Assembly: GCA_001898415.1 (NCBI GenBank)
Contig: MKTU01000023.1
Coordinates: 8,550 to 55,394, forward strand
Direction of reading: 5' to 3'
DNA length: 46,845 nucleotides
Origin: Rhodanobacter sp. 67-28
GTDB taxonomy: Bacteria; Pseudomonadota; Gammaproteobacteria; Xanthomonadales; Rhodanobacteraceae
In this document: positions 32,843-41,336 of the stretch, one piece after another
Numbering within the stretch: the first letter of the stretch is position 1
Layout: each line of letters opens with the position of its first letter
Program-made: the position numbers and the translations under genes
The notes under the pieces: generated by a model
What the model was told of the DNA's origin: nothing
The model's input: the letters and a program-made list of their open reading frames with translations, nothing else
Databases searched by the model: none

Positions 32843-32985
32843 GGCATACCCGCGCGAAGCGGCGGCGGCAGGAAAACAGTCACGGCGAGCACCCTGGCGA
32901 AAACAGTCATTTTATCGCGCCGGCTTGGCCTCGCGGCAGTCGCGCAGGCTATGCTTGCGCTTATCCCTCGAAATGGAGCGGCTCC

Positions 32986-33375
32986 ATGCGTGTTGCCCTG
33001 ATGATCCTGCTCGGCCTGGTGATTGGCATCATCGGTACCGTCAACGTGATGAACGTGCTGAGCGAGCGCAATCCGATGCCCGCAGCGGTGATGCATACGC
33101 TCGGCTATCACGTGGGCGAATTGAAGGGCGCGATCAAGGCCAACCAGTGCGAGGCGGCGAAGGTCCAGCATCACCTGGCCCGGCTCGAATCCACCGCCAG
33201 CGACATCACGCCGGTGTTCGGCATGAACGACAAGGATTTCGCCGACCACGCCAGCCAGTTGCAGGACCGCCTGCACCAGGCGGTTGCGGCAGCGCCGGCG
33301 ACCTGTACCGCGCTGGCCGCCTCGCTCAAGCCGGTGGGCGAGAGCTGCAAGAGCTGCCACGACAAATATCGCTGA
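32986..33375 (+). CDS. Cytochrome c' family protein, membrane-anchored
   Basis: 129-aa four-helix-bundle cytochrome. An uncleaved or signal-type helix (about 4-24, LMILLGLVIGIIGTVNVM) precedes the bundle. The heme site is near the C-terminus, C121-K-S-C124-H125 (ESCKSCHDKYR), as in cytochrome c' and c556. Cytochromes c' bind NO and may limit nitrosative stress, which fits with the NO-reductase-like operon elsewhere in the window. GGAG lies 8 bases upstream of the ATG. Confidence 0.85.
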   Translation: MRVALMILLGLVIGIIGTVNVMNVLSERNPMPAAVMHTLGYHVGELKGAIKANQCEAAKVQHHLARLESTASDITPVFGMNDKDFADHASQLQDRLHQAVAAAPATCTALAASLKPVGESCKSCHDKYR

Positions 33376-33388
33376 TCGCGGGCGCCGC

Positions 33389-33691
33389 TCAGAAGCGGAT
33401 CTTGCCGCGCAGCATCTGCGCGTACATCACCCAGTCGCCGGCAAGGCTGTACAGCGGGTGCTTGAACGTGGCCGGGCGGTTTTTCTCGAACGCGTAGTGG
33501 CCCAGCCAGGCGAAGCCGTAGCCGGCCACCGGCACCAGCCACAGCCAGCGCCACTGGCCGCTCGCCACGGCCAGCACCAGCACCGCGAGCACCAGCGTGC
33601 TGCCGATGAAATGCATTCGGCGGCAGCTGCGATTGGCGTGCTCGCCGAGATAGAACGGATAGAACTCGGCAAAACTGCGAAAGGTCGACAT
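33389..33691 (-). CDS. DUF962/Mpo1-like membrane protein
   Basis: 100-aa membrane protein of the DUF962 family. Conserved His-rich motifs are in FYLGEHANRSCRRMHFIG (His18, His27) and WLGHYAFEKNRPATFKHPL. Two hydrophobic helices lie about 30-48 and 50-66. Yeast Mpo1 is an iron-dependent dioxygenase of 2-hydroxy fatty acids, and the retained His suggest similar metal use; the bacterial substrate is unknown. It is convergent with the cytochrome c' gene and 44 bp downstream of the flavin oxidoreductase gene. Confidence 0.8.
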   Translation of the reverse strand: MSTFRSFAEFYPFYLGEHANRSCRRMHFIGSTLVLAVLVLAVASGQWRWLWLVPVAGYGFAWLGHYAFEKNRPATFKHPLYSLAGDWVMYAQMLRGKIRF

Positions 33692-33735
33692 GCTGCTGCT
33701 CCGCGAGCGGGCGCCCTGATTCCGCCCAGCCACAT

Positions 33736-34797
33736 TTACCAGGCGCGTTGATATTGCACCGGTGCGTCGATCGACGCACCCAGCTGCGCTGCCGCGCGGC
33801 GGGGAAAATAGGGATCGCGCAGGCTCTCGCGGGCGATCAGCACCACGTCGGCGTCGCCGTTGGCGATGATCTGCGCGGCCTGCTCCGCGCCGGTGATCAG
33901 GCCCACCGCACCGGTGGCGATCCCGGCCTCGCGGCGGATTTGCGCCGCGAACGGCACCTGGTAACCCGGCGCCAGCGGAATCTTCACGTGCGGCAGCAAG
34001 CCGCCGCTGGAGACGTCGATCAGGTCCACGCCCAGGGGCTTCATCTGGCGCGCCAGTTCCACGCTCTGCCCGATGTCCCAGCCGCCGGCATCCGCCCAGT
34101 CGGTAGCCGAGACGCGCAGCCACAACGGCAGTGCGGCCGGCCACACCTCGCGCACGGCGACGACCACCTCGCGCACCAGACGGATGCGATTCTCGAAGCT
34201 GCCGCCGTAAGCATCGTCGCGCAGGTTGCTCAGCGGCGACAGGAACTGATGCAGCAGGTAGCCGTGCGCCGCATGCACCTCGATCAACTCGAAACCCGCT
34301 GCCAGCGCGCGTTGCGCGGCGGCGCGAAAGTCCGCGATCACCGCCTGGATACCGGCCTCGTCCAGCGCCTGCGGCGCCGGCCAGCCGGCAGCGAACGGCA
34401 GCGCCGAGGGCGCCACGGTAAGCCAGTCGCCCTGCCCCGCCGGCACGGGGCCGTGCCCGTCCCACGGCCGCAGCGTGCTGGCCTTGCGCCCGGCGTGAGC
34501 CAACTGCATGCCGGCAATCGCGCCCTGCGCCTTGATGAAACGGGTGATCGGCTGCCATGCCTGCAACTGGGCGTCGTTCCACAGGCCGGTGTCCTGCGGC
34601 GAGATGCGCCCCTGCGCGGACACCGCCGAAGCCTCGGCGATCACCAGCGCCGCGCCGCCGACCGCGCGGCTGCCCAGGTGCACCATGTGCCAGTCATTGG
34701 GCACGCCGTCGGTGGCCGAGTATTCGCACATCGGCGACACCGCGAGGCGGTTGCGCAAGGTCAGGCTGCGTTGGGCAAGCGGATCGAACAGGTTCAT
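33736..34797 (-). CDS. NADH:flavin oxidoreductase, old yellow enzyme family (YqjM/NamA-like)
   Basis: 353-aa FMN-dependent ene-reductase. Motifs: LRNRLAVSPMCEYSATDGVP (Cys near 24 as in YqjM), MQLAHAGRKAS, HAAHGYLLHQFLSPLSN, DAYGGSFENRIRLVREVV, DVSSGGLLPH and GLITGAEQAAQIIANGDADV. It is likely to reduce activated alkenes using NAD(P)H. The ATG at 34797 begins MNLFDPLAQRSLTLRNRL, typical for the family. It is followed by the DUF962 gene. Confidence 0.93.
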   Translation of the reverse strand: MNLFDPLAQRSLTLRNRLAVSPMCEYSATDGVPNDWHMVHLGSRAVGGAALVIAEASAVSAQGRISPQDTGLWNDAQLQAWQPITRFIKAQGAIAGMQLAHAGRKASTLRPWDGHGPVPAGQGDWLTVAPSALPFAAGWPAPQALDEAGIQAVIADFRAAAQRALAAGFELIEVHAAHGYLLHQFLSPLSNLRDDAYGGSFENRIRLVREVVVAVREVWPAALPLWLRVSATDWADAGGWDIGQSVELARQMKPLGVDLIDVSSGGLLPHVKIPLAPGYQVPFAAQIRREAGIATGAVGLITGAEQAAQIIANGDADVVLIARESLRDPYFPRRAAAQLGASIDAPVQYQRAW

Positions 34798-34848
34798 GGG
34801 AAATCCAGCGTCACGGAACGGTCGAGATGCAGACGGCGACGCCGGGAA

Positions 34849-35766
34849 TCAAGCCGCCGTGTCGTCGCGCGCGACGAAAGTCGCATCCTCCCCGGCCAAC
34901 CAGCCGGCGATGCGCGCGGCGACCGGCGCCGGCGCCTTCATCCAGCCGAAATGGTCGGCCGGCGTGCCATCCAGGTCGTCGCGCAAGATCGTCTCCACTC
35001 GACGCGCGGCTGGACCGAGCTTGCCCAGCAGCCATGCCAGCGAGGCCGGCGGACCGAGCCAGTCCTGCTGCAGTCGCAGCGCCAGCACCGGCAGTTGCAG
35101 CGCGGCCAGCAAGCGCTCGAAATCCTGCGTCATGCCGGCCACCGCATAGCGGCCGCTGCGGCCGCTGCGTGCCCAGTCGGCGATCACGCCGCGCGCCTCG
35201 TTGCCGCCGAAACCGATCCGCCGCCCGGGCAGATGGCCGACCAGCGCAGCCAGCCAGGGCGCCAGCGCATAAGCGGCACCAATCAGCCAGCCGTGCCGGA
35301 ACCGCCGCCAGTACGGCGCGCCACTGGCGACCAGCACCATGCCGGCGAAATCGTGCGGATGCAGGCTGGCGTAAAGCAGTCCGAGCTGGCCGCCGAGGCT
35401 GTGGCCGCCCAGCCAGCAGCGCGCCTGCGGCCAGCGCTGGCGCACCGCCGCCATGCCGGCGGGCAAGTCGTCCTGCAGCAATTGACGGTAACCCCAGTTG
35501 CAATCGCGGCCGGCGCGCCGATCGCTGGAGCCGATGCCGCGCCATTCATGCAACACCACGGCGACGCCGGCCACCGCCAGCGCCTGGGCCAGCGGCAGGT
35601 AATGCCGCGCCGGCATGCCCATCGCCGGCATCCAGTACAACAACTGCTGCCAGCGACCGGCCGGAAGCGTGGCCAGCAGCTCGCAGCGCGCGCCGTCTGC
35701 GGCGGTGACCGGGATGACCAGCGACTCGGCCGCGACAGGGGCGTTCTGGATGAAATGGTCGGGCAT
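34849..35766 (-). CDS. Alpha/beta-fold hydrolase
   Basis: 305-aa hydrolase. The nucleophile elbow is WLGGHSLGGQLGLLYAS (Ser within GHSLGG), preceded by VLHEWRGIGSSDRRAGRDC (His/Glu loop). A candidate acid and the final His lie in the C-terminal third (GTPADHFGWMKAP). The type resembles predicted alpha/beta hydrolases of the YheT-like lineage, but the substrate is unknown. It is located 51 bp upstream of the flavin oxidoreductase gene on the same strand, a possible operon. Confidence 0.85.
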   Translation of the reverse strand: MPDHFIQNAPVAAESLVIPVTAADGARCELLATLPAGRWQQLLYWMPAMGMPARHYLPLAQALAVAGVAVVLHEWRGIGSSDRRAGRDCNWGYRQLLQDDLPAGMAAVRQRWPQARCWLGGHSLGGQLGLLYASLHPHDFAGMVLVASGAPYWRRFRHGWLIGAAYALAPWLAALVGHLPGRRIGFGGNEARGVIADWARSGRSGRYAVAGMTQDFERLLAALQLPVLALRLQQDWLGPPASLAWLLGKLGPAARRVETILRDDLDGTPADHFGWMKAPAPVAARIAGWLAGEDATFVARDDTAA

Positions 35767-35799
35767 CCCGACAGGCTAGCGAATTGCCCTCGCCACTAC

Positions 35800-35826
35800 A
35801 AAAAGAGGCCGGCTTGCGCCGGCCTC
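35800..35826 (-). terminator. Intrinsic terminator of the cold-shock gene
   Basis: Nine-bp perfect stem gaggccggc (35805-35813) and gccggcctc (35818-35826), loop ttgc. On the minus strand it is followed by TTTTT (35800-35804), 25 bp after the cold-shock stop. Confidence 0.88.
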
Positions 35827-35850
35827 CTCAAGCAGACCTCGCCACCGCCA

Positions 35851-36060
35851 TCAGACGGGGGTGACGTCTTCGGCCTGCAGGCCTTTCTGGCCGTCGACCA
35901 CCTTGAAGGTCACCTTCTGTCCTTCCTGCAGGCTCTTGAATCCCGAACCAGTGATGGCGCGGAAATGCACGAACACGTCGGGGCCGCTTTCACGGCTGAT
36001 GAAGCCGAAGCCCTTGGCGTCGTTGAACCACTTGACTGTACCCGTTTCACGATCCGACAT
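35851..36060 (-). CDS. Cold-shock protein, CspA family
   Basis: 69-aa single-stranded nucleic-acid chaperone. RNP1 is KGFGFISRE (16-24) and RNP2 VFVHFRAI (29-36), with the N-terminal [15 protein letters not shown]. It melts RNA structure in the cold or during growth. A long intergenic leader (36061-36455) lies upstream, as is common for cspA-type genes whose leader acts as thermosensor, though no structure was computed. Confidence 0.95.
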   Translation of the reverse strand: MSDRETGTVKWFNDAKGFGFISRESGPDVFVHFRAITGSGFKSLQEGQKVTFKVVDGQKGLQAEDVTPV

Positions 36061-36455
36061 GACTCACACTCCGATCCAATCCAGACTCTATCGACTAACC
36101 GGCCACAGGGGGGCCGACGGTTTACTGAGCATGCCAAGGTCGGGTGCAACGGACGGATTCAGGAAATCCCCAGTGGGCACTCACGCCGCCAAGCAGACGC
36201 AGCGATTCAAGCATAACGGATTTTTGGAAGAAAAGTGATTTGTCAAGCGGCTCGTCGTGACAGCCGTCCCGACAGCCGAAATCCGTTGCCGATCCGCGCC
36301 CCTGGCGGGCCGGGGCGGGCTCGCCGACAACCGACCCCTGCCGACCCCGGCGCGCGGGTTTCAGGTTTTCTTTACTTCACTTGCGGTTTAGTTGATTCGT
36401 TCGACCTTCCGCCAGACCGGGTGCCTGCGGCCTGCCCAATGCACAGGAGAGCATC
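36061..36455. other. 395-bp divergent intergenic region, cold-shock leader and AT-rich block
   Basis: On the minus side an AT-rich stretch (36200-36246) holds TTGACA (36241-36246) and TATGCT (36210-36215), whose 25-bp spacing is too long for one promoter, so promoter choice is open. A leader of about 150 bases would precede the cold-shock gene. On the plus side an AT-rich segment around 36363-36400 may hold the lipoprotein promoter. No gene was seen. Confidence 0.45.
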
Positions 36456-36905
36456 ATGACCACCCCGTTCCGCCTGGCCCTGGCCGCCACGGCCGCCACC
36501 TTGCTTCTCGCAGGCTGCGCCAGCGACACCGGGACCCGGCCGACACCGGCCGCCTCGTCCCACGCCACCACCCGCTCGACCGCTCCGCCGGCACCCGCCC
36601 AGCGCTCCAGCCACCACGCCACCGCGCCCAGCGATGCGAGCCTGCCGGAACAGACCGGCATACCCGCCTGCGACGACTACCTGTCCAGCTACCTCGCCTG
36701 CCACCGTGCGGCCGGCATCTTCTCGGCCGAACAGCTGCCACTGCGTTACGAGGCGATGCGCACCAACCTGCTGCGCGATTCGCAGAACCCGGATGTCCGT
36801 CCGCAACTGGGCGAGCGCTGCAACTCGCTGGCGCGCAGCCTGCGCGAGGCGCTGCATGGCAAGTCCTGCAGCCCCAACCCGGCCCCGGCGGGCAGCACGC
36901 CGTAG
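36456..36905 (+). CDS. Small lipoprotein with four-cysteine domain
   Basis: 149-aa lipoprotein: signal with lipobox LLAGC (Cys21), a Ser/Thr/Pro/Ala linker (about 22-65), then a compact domain with four Cys: IPACDDYLSSYLACHRAAG, LGERCNSLARSLREALHG and KSC. The spaced Cys suggest two disulfides. No known family recognised. An RBS (GGAG) lies 7 bases before the ATG. It is convergent with the ycaQ gene (9-bp gap). Confidence 0.75.
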   Translation: MTTPFRLALAATAATLLLAGCASDTGTRPTPAASSHATTRSTAPPAPAQRSSHHATAPSDASLPEQTGIPACDDYLSSYLACHRAAGIFSAEQLPLRYEAMRTNLLRDSQNPDVRPQLGERCNSLARSLREALHGKSCSPNPAPAGSTP

Positions 36906-36914
36906 GCAGGGCGC

Positions 36915-38177
36915 CTAAGCCAGTCGACGCAGCTCGGTGCGCAGCGACCGGGCGAAGGCGGCCGGTCGCGAGCGGACCACCCGCACCTGCGGCGTGCCAT
37001 GCCAGCGCGCGGTATCGAGGATGGCTTGTGCCAGTTCCGCCAGCAGGCGCGGCGCGATCGCCACACCGGGTTCGAGTTCGATCGACTTGACCTCGAACAG
37101 GCCATCGCCGCGATGCGCCTTGGCGTCGAGCCGCCCGACCAGCCGGCCGCGATGCAGGATCGGCAGCACGAAGTAGCCGTAGCGCCGTCGCGCGGCCGGG
37201 ACGTAGCACTCCAGGCTGTAGTCGAAATCGAACATCGCGCGCAGCCGCGTGCGGTCCCACACCAGCGGATCGAACGGCGACAGCAGTGCCGTGCGCGTGG
37301 CGCGCAGCCGCCCGCCCAGCGCCCGTTCCAGCAGGTCGGCGTGATCGCGATGCACGTAGCCGGGAGTCGCCCAGCCCTGTACCGCCACGGCCAGCAGTTC
37401 GCCGCTGGCCAGCAGCGGCGCCAGTTCGGCAGCGCCAACGCGGGGCTTGAGCCGGTGGTAGTCGGCGATCCACGCGGCCGGCGCCACGCCCAGTGCGCGC
37501 ACGCCGTCGAGGACGAAGCGGCGACGCAGCGCGGCGGCCGGGAGCGTGGCCACCCGCGGATCGGGCGGCGGGTCGAGTTGCGCCAGCACCCGCTCGCTCA
37601 AGTCGTACACGCGCTGGAAGCGCTCGCGCCGCAGCACCATCAGTTCACCCAGGGCGAACCACGCCTCCAGCCAGCGCTTCTCCGGCTTCCACTCCCACCA
37701 GCCCGAGCTGGCCGCGCCCTGCTCGCGGGCAAAATCCGCCGCGCGCACCGGGCCCTCGGCGCGAATCCGCTCGAGCAGGCCGTCCATCCCGCTGCGCTGT
37801 TCGCGATGCATGCGTGCGGCGTGTCGGTGCGCCCAGTGTCCACCGCGCTGGTCGCTCCACGCACGGTGCCACGGCAGATCGGCGGCGCTGACGAAGCAGG
37901 CCTCGTGTGCCCAGGTTTCGGCCAGCTTGCCTTCGGCCAGCGCCTCGTCCAGCCAGGCCATCGGGTAATCACCCAACCGCGCGTGCAGTACCAGGTACGG
38001 GCTGCGCGCCACGACGTGGATGGTGTCGATCTGCAGCAAGCCCATGCGCTCCATGGCGGCCACCACGTCGGCGCGCCGGGCGCGTCGCCGGCTGGCCTGC
38101 AGCAAGCCCTGGGCCGCCAGTTGCAACAGGCGCGCCTGGGCAAGGCTGAGGGTGGGCGAAGCTGAAGCCCGGCTCAA
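36915..38177 (-). CDS. ycaQ: YcaQ-family DNA glycosylase (HTH_42, crosslink repair)
   Basis: About 420 aa, colinear with E. coli YcaQ, which unhooks DNA interstrand crosslinks. The N-terminal LSLAQARLLQLAAQGLL leads into a winged-helix fold with the catalytic-type MGLLQIDTIHVVARSPYLVL (Gln-Ile-Asp). Later: WAHEACFVSAADLP, ASSGWWEWKPEKRWLEAW, LLSPFDPLVWDRTRLRAMFD and YGYFVLPILHRGRLVGRLDA. There is no in-frame ATG before the family start; TTG 38177 (MSRASASPTLSLAQ) is my inferred start, confidence low on that point. Confidence 0.9.
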   Translation of the reverse strand: MSRASASPTLSLAQARLLQLAAQGLLQASRRRARRADVVAAMERMGLLQIDTIHVVARSPYLVLHARLGDYPMAWLDEALAEGKLAETWAHEACFVSAADLPWHRAWSDQRGGHWAHRHAARMHREQRSGMDGLLERIRAEGPVRAADFAREQGAASSGWWEWKPEKRWLEAWFALGELMVLRRERFQRVYDLSERVLAQLDPPPDPRVATLPAAALRRRFVLDGVRALGVAPAAWIADYHRLKPRVGAAELAPLLASGELLAVAVQGWATPGYVHRDHADLLERALGGRLRATRTALLSPFDPLVWDRTRLRAMFDFDYSLECYVPAARRRYGYFVLPILHRGRLVGRLDAKAHRGDGLFEVKSIELEPGVAIAPRLLAELAQAILDTARWHGTPQVRVVRSRPAAFARSLRTELRRLA

Positions 38178-38327
38178 TGGCGTGTCGCCGTTGCCCGCAT
38201 CGGCGGGCGATCTTGAGCGGACATATACACATCCCTTGCTAGGGTCCAGAGGAGTTCGGGTGCGGCGGCATGCGCGACCGGACCCCGTGTTTTTTCGGAC
38301 ACTCATTCTGGCATGGAGGATTCCATC

Positions 38328-38678
38328 ATGAACTTCCGCACTCCCCTGTACGGCTGCCTGTTGGCCGGCGGGTTGTTGTTCGCCGGCGCGAGCCTGGCGC
38401 AGGACACCCCTGCCCCGGCCGCTTCCGCCACCGCCACCGATACCGCCACGTTCAACACGCCGCAGGGTCAGGTCGTGGTCAAAAGCGCACCGGCTCCGGC
38501 GCCGACGATCGCCCCGGCGCCCTCGTTCCAGCAGTTGGCGGCGGGCGGCAAGGGCATCACCGAGGAACAGGCCTCGGCCTATCCTCCGTTGGCCAACGAC
38601 TTCCTCAACGCGGACAGCAACAAGAATGGCAAGGTCAGCGAAGCGGAATACGCACGCTGGGTGAAGCAGCTGCATTGA
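38328..38678 (+). CDS. Exported EF-hand domain protein
   Basis: 116-aa protein with a signal peptide (1-24, ending ASLAQ), an Ala/Pro/Thr-rich linker, and one EF-hand near the C-terminus: ADSNKNGKVSEAEY with Asp-x-Asn-x-Asn-Gly-x-Val-x3-Glu at the calcium positions. Function unknown; similar small proteins are frequent in Xanthomonadales. GGAGG lies 9 bases upstream of the ATG, and a hairpin terminator follows at 38691. Confidence 0.75.
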   Translation: MNFRTPLYGCLLAGGLLFAGASLAQDTPAPAASATATDTATFNTPQGQVVVKSAPAPAPTIAPAPSFQQLAAGGKGITEEQASAYPPLANDFLNADSNKNGKVSEAEYARWVKQLH

Positions 38679-38690
38679 ACACGCGGACGC

Positions 38691-38721
38691 GATGCCCGTG
38701 AATCGTGCATTCACGGGCATC
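38691..38721 (+). terminator. Perfect 13-bp hairpin after the EF-hand gene
   Basis: gatgcccgtgaat (38691-38703) pairs fully with attcacgggcatc (38709-38721), loop cgtgc. No long T-run follows on either strand, so it could be a weak terminator or an mRNA-protecting structure. It lies 13 bases after the EF-hand gene stop. Confidence 0.45.
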
Positions 38722-38784
38722 GGATAAACTTGCCGGCCTGAATCGACGGCCGGCATGGCGCTCGCCGCGCATCGGAAAGACATC

Positions 38785-39870
38785 ATGAAACTCCCGCTCG
38801 TCGCAGCCTGCGCGGCATGGGCCTGCGTGGCTGCTGCCACGGCGCATGCACAGAATCCCGACCCGATGGACATCCGCGGCTGCACCGCGATCGAGAGCGA
38901 TGCGCAGCGGCTGGCCTGCTACGACCAGGCCACCGGCCGGGTCAACCTGCCGGTGGCGCAGAAGCGCACGGTGCAGGCGGCCGGCGGCGAAGTGTTCGGC
39001 CACGACCATCCCGGCACACCCGCGGCCGGCCCCGGCAACAGCGAGGTAGCCGTGCCGCTGTCGCTGCTCGACAGCCGCTGGGAGCTGGCGCCGGAAAGCA
39101 AACTGGGCACCTTCAACGTTCGCGGCTACAAGCCGGTCTACGTGCTGCCCATCTTCGCCAGCAGCAACCAGAACAACCAGCCGCACAGCCCCAACCCCGA
39201 CAACGACGCCACCGGCAGCGAGCGGCTGGACAACATCGAGGCGAAGTTCCAGCTGAGCCTCAAGGCCAAGGTGTGGCAAGGCGTGTTCGGCGACGCCGGC
39301 GACCTGTGGGTGGGCTATACCCAGTCGTCGCGGTGGCAGGTCTACAACTCCACCCTGTCGCGCCCGTTTCGCGAGACGGACTACGAGCCCGAGGCGATGC
39401 TGATGTTCGACACCAGCTACCACGTGCTTGGCTGGGAGGGACGCCTGCTCGGCATCGGCTTCAACCACCAGTCCAACGGCCGCGGGCTGCCGTTGTCGCG
39501 CAGCTGGAACCGGCTGATCGCCAACGTCGGCTTCGAACGCGAGGGCTGGACGGTGATGATCCGCCCGTGGTGGCGCATTCCCGAATCGCGAAGCATCGAC
39601 GACAACCCCGACATCAGCGATTACGTGGGGCGCGGCGAGGTGGAGATCGTGCACGAGTGGAACGGCCAGGAATTCGGCCTGACCTTGCGCGACTCGTTCC
39701 GCGGCGGCAGCCGCCAGCACGGATCGTTGCGCTTCGGGTGGAGCTTTCCGATCGCCGGCAACCTGCGCGGCTACGCCGAACTGTTCAAGGGCTACGGCGA
39801 GAGCCTGATCGACTACAACCACAACGCCACCTACCTCGGCGTGGGCGTGTCGTTGCTGGACTGGTATTGA
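38785..39870 (+). CDS. pldA: Outer-membrane phospholipase A (PldA/OMPLA)
   Basis: 361-aa outer-membrane beta barrel that hydrolyses phospholipids which reach the outer leaflet. The signal peptide is 1-22. The catalytic triad region is GIGFNHQSNGRGLPLSRSWN: His228, Ser230 and Asn242. GDLWVGYTQSSRWQVYN and the C-terminal YLGVGVSLLDWY (ending in an aromatic residue) fit barrel strands. An N-terminal extension (about 25-90) with two Cys precedes the barrel, as in xanthomonad homologues. It has an RBS (GGAAAG) upstream of ATG 38785. Confidence 0.92.
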   Translation: MKLPLVAACAAWACVAAATAHAQNPDPMDIRGCTAIESDAQRLACYDQATGRVNLPVAQKRTVQAAGGEVFGHDHPGTPAAGPGNSEVAVPLSLLDSRWELAPESKLGTFNVRGYKPVYVLPIFASSNQNNQPHSPNPDNDATGSERLDNIEAKFQLSLKAKVWQGVFGDAGDLWVGYTQSSRWQVYNSTLSRPFRETDYEPEAMLMFDTSYHVLGWEGRLLGIGFNHQSNGRGLPLSRSWNRLIANVGFEREGWTVMIRPWWRIPESRSIDDNPDISDYVGRGEVEIVHEWNGQEFGLTLRDSFRGGSRQHGSLRFGWSFPIAGNLRGYAELFKGYGESLIDYNHNATYLGVGVSLLDWY

Positions 39871-39901
39871 ACGCGCTGCCGCAACGCGTCGCCGGGCACG
39901 C

Positions 39902-39958
39902 GTAGGGCGGGCACCGCCCGCCAGCCGTCGACGACAAAGGCGGCCGTGCCCGCCCTGC
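39902..39958. repeat. REPIN, copy 3 (partly decayed)
   Basis: Left REP GTAGGGCGGGCACCGCCCGCC at 39902-39922 matches the other copies; the right arm (39939-39958) begins GCAG when read inverted and has more mismatches. It lies between the convergent genes pldA and slyD, in the same kind of location as copy 2. Confidence 0.75.
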
Positions 39959-39975
39959 GCATCATTCACAACCTC

Positions 39976-40458
39976 TCAGTGATGATGGCCGCCTGCGCCA
40001 TGCACGTGGCCATGCGCGAGCTCTTCCTCGCTGGCCGCGCGCACGTCGGTCACCTCGATGGCGAAATGCAGGGTCTTGCCCGCCAGCGGATGGTTGCCGT
40101 CGATGAATACCTTGTCGTCCTCGACGCGGGTGACGGTGACGTTGATCTCGCCCTGCGGGCCGCGGCCCTGGAACTGCATGCCGGGCTGGATGTCCTCCAC
40201 GCCCTGGAAGGCCGAGCGCGGCACTTCCTGCATCAGCTCGGGATGGTGCACGCCGTAACCCTCCTCGGGAACCACGTCGGCGGTGAACTTGTCGCCCGCC
40301 GAGCGGCCTTCCAGCTGCTTTTCCAGGCCCGGTACGATCTGGCCGCCGCCGTGCAGGTAGGTCAGCGGATCGCGACCGGCGGAGCTGTCGATGACCTGGT
40401 TCTGATCGTCGGTGAGGGTGTAGTGGAAGGCGGCAACGGAATCTCGGGCAATCTGCAT
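39976..40458 (-). CDS. slyD: FKBP-type peptidyl-prolyl isomerase SlyD
   Basis: 160-aa cytosolic FKBP-type isomerase/chaperone. The FKBP core: FHYTLTDDQNQVIDSS, PLTYLHGGGQIVPGLEKQLE, AGDKFTADVVPEEGYG, the insert-in-flap domain (VEDIQPGMQFQGRGPQGE) and DGNHPLAGKTLHFAIEV. The short His-rich tail (AHGHVHGAGGHHH) would bind nickel, though it is much shorter than in E. coli. GAGG lies 7 bases before ATG 40458; the ATG at 40461 directly precedes it. Confidence 0.93.
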   Translation of the reverse strand: MQIARDSVAAFHYTLTDDQNQVIDSSAGRDPLTYLHGGGQIVPGLEKQLEGRSAGDKFTADVVPEEGYGVHHPELMQEVPRSAFQGVEDIQPGMQFQGRGPQGEINVTVTRVEDDKVFIDGNHPLAGKTLHFAIEVTDVRAASEEELAHGHVHGAGGHHH

Positions 40459-40620
40459 CATCTGGCCTCGCTCGGGGGGCATGGGGGCCGACCACGGTCG
40501 GCAAAGGGACAAAGCCTATCAGACCGCGCGCGCATGGCCTGCGCAGGAGGCGTCCCGAGCGCCGCCGACCAGCTCAATGCAGGCCGTGGCGATCGCCGTG
40601 GACCGCGGTGACGGGATGGT

Positions 40621-41106
40621 TCACCCCTGCAAGCGGGCCCGCGTGTCGCGACCGATCTTTTGCGGCGTGTCGGTCGGCGCGTAGCGCTTGACCACATGGC
40701 CGTCGCCATCGACCAGGAACTTGGTGAAGTTCCACTTGATCGCCTCGCTGCCGAGGATGCCCTTCGCCTGGCTTTTCAGCCACTGGTACAGCGGCGCGGC
40801 GTGCTCGCCGTTCACCTCGACCTTGGCGAACATCGGAAAGGTCACGTCGAAGCGGGTGCTGCAGAAATCCTTGATCTCGGCTTCGCTGCCCGGCTCCTGG
40901 TGGCCGAACTGGTCGCAGGGAAAGCCCAGCACCACCAGGCCCAGCTCGCGCTGTTCGCGCCACAAGGCCTCCAGGCCCTCGTATTGCGGAGTGAATCCGC
41001 ACTGCGAGGCGACGTTGACCACCAGCAAGGTCTTGCCGCGCCACTCGCCCAGCGATCGCGGCTTGCCGTCGATGTCGGTCACGGTGAAATCGTGGATGCT
41101 GGTCAT
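40621..41106 (-). CDS. Glutathione peroxidase (Cys type)
   Basis: 161-aa thiol peroxidase of the GPx family (BtuE-like). Motifs: LLVVNVASQCGFTPQYEGLE with the peroxidatic Cys36, VLGFPCDQFGHQEPGSEAEI with the catalytic Gln, and KWNFTKFLVDGDG with Trp and Asn. It has Cys rather than Sec and probably uses thioredoxin or glutathione to reduce peroxides. The ATG at 41106 begins MTSIHDFTV, the standard start. The upstream segment up to 41249 holds no further gene on this strand. Confidence 0.93.
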   Translation of the reverse strand: MTSIHDFTVTDIDGKPRSLGEWRGKTLLVVNVASQCGFTPQYEGLEALWREQRELGLVVLGFPCDQFGHQEPGSEAEIKDFCSTRFDVTFPMFAKVEVNGEHAAPLYQWLKSQAKGILGSEAIKWNFTKFLVDGDGHVVKRYAPTDTPQKIGRDTRARLQG

Positions 41107-41248
41107 GGCTTGCTCCGGAACTGTGGCGGGTGTCCGGCCAGCGTACGCCATCGACGTGGGCTCGGGCATATCCATATGCGGCATGCTCCTTTGGCGCCGG
41201 CGGTGCGCGCGGCTACCGTCAAGGCGTTGCCGCCACGCCGGATTCGCC

Positions 41249-41326
41249 GTGCTCCACCTCGCCCTCGTGCTGCTGTCCCTGTTGCTGCTGGCCGGCGTGT
41301 TCAGCCGCGCGCCGGACGATCCGTGA
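41249..41326 (+). CDS. Possible 25-aa single-helix membrane peptide
   Basis: A short frame from GTG 41249 to TGA 41326 encodes LHLALVLLSLLLLAGVFSR and a DDP tail, one hydrophobic helix. There is no clear RBS and no known match. It sits in the 230-bp gap between the glutathione peroxidase and pncB genes, pointing against both. It may be spurious. Confidence 0.2.
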   Translation: MLHLALVLLSLLLLAGVFSRAPDDP

Positions 41327-41336
41327 TCGGCGCCAC

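Noticed and set aside
36210..36246. TTGACA and TATGCT as one promoter for the cold-shock gene
   Set aside because: The spacing is 25 bp, too long for a sigma-70 promoter; one of the two may still belong to a real promoter.
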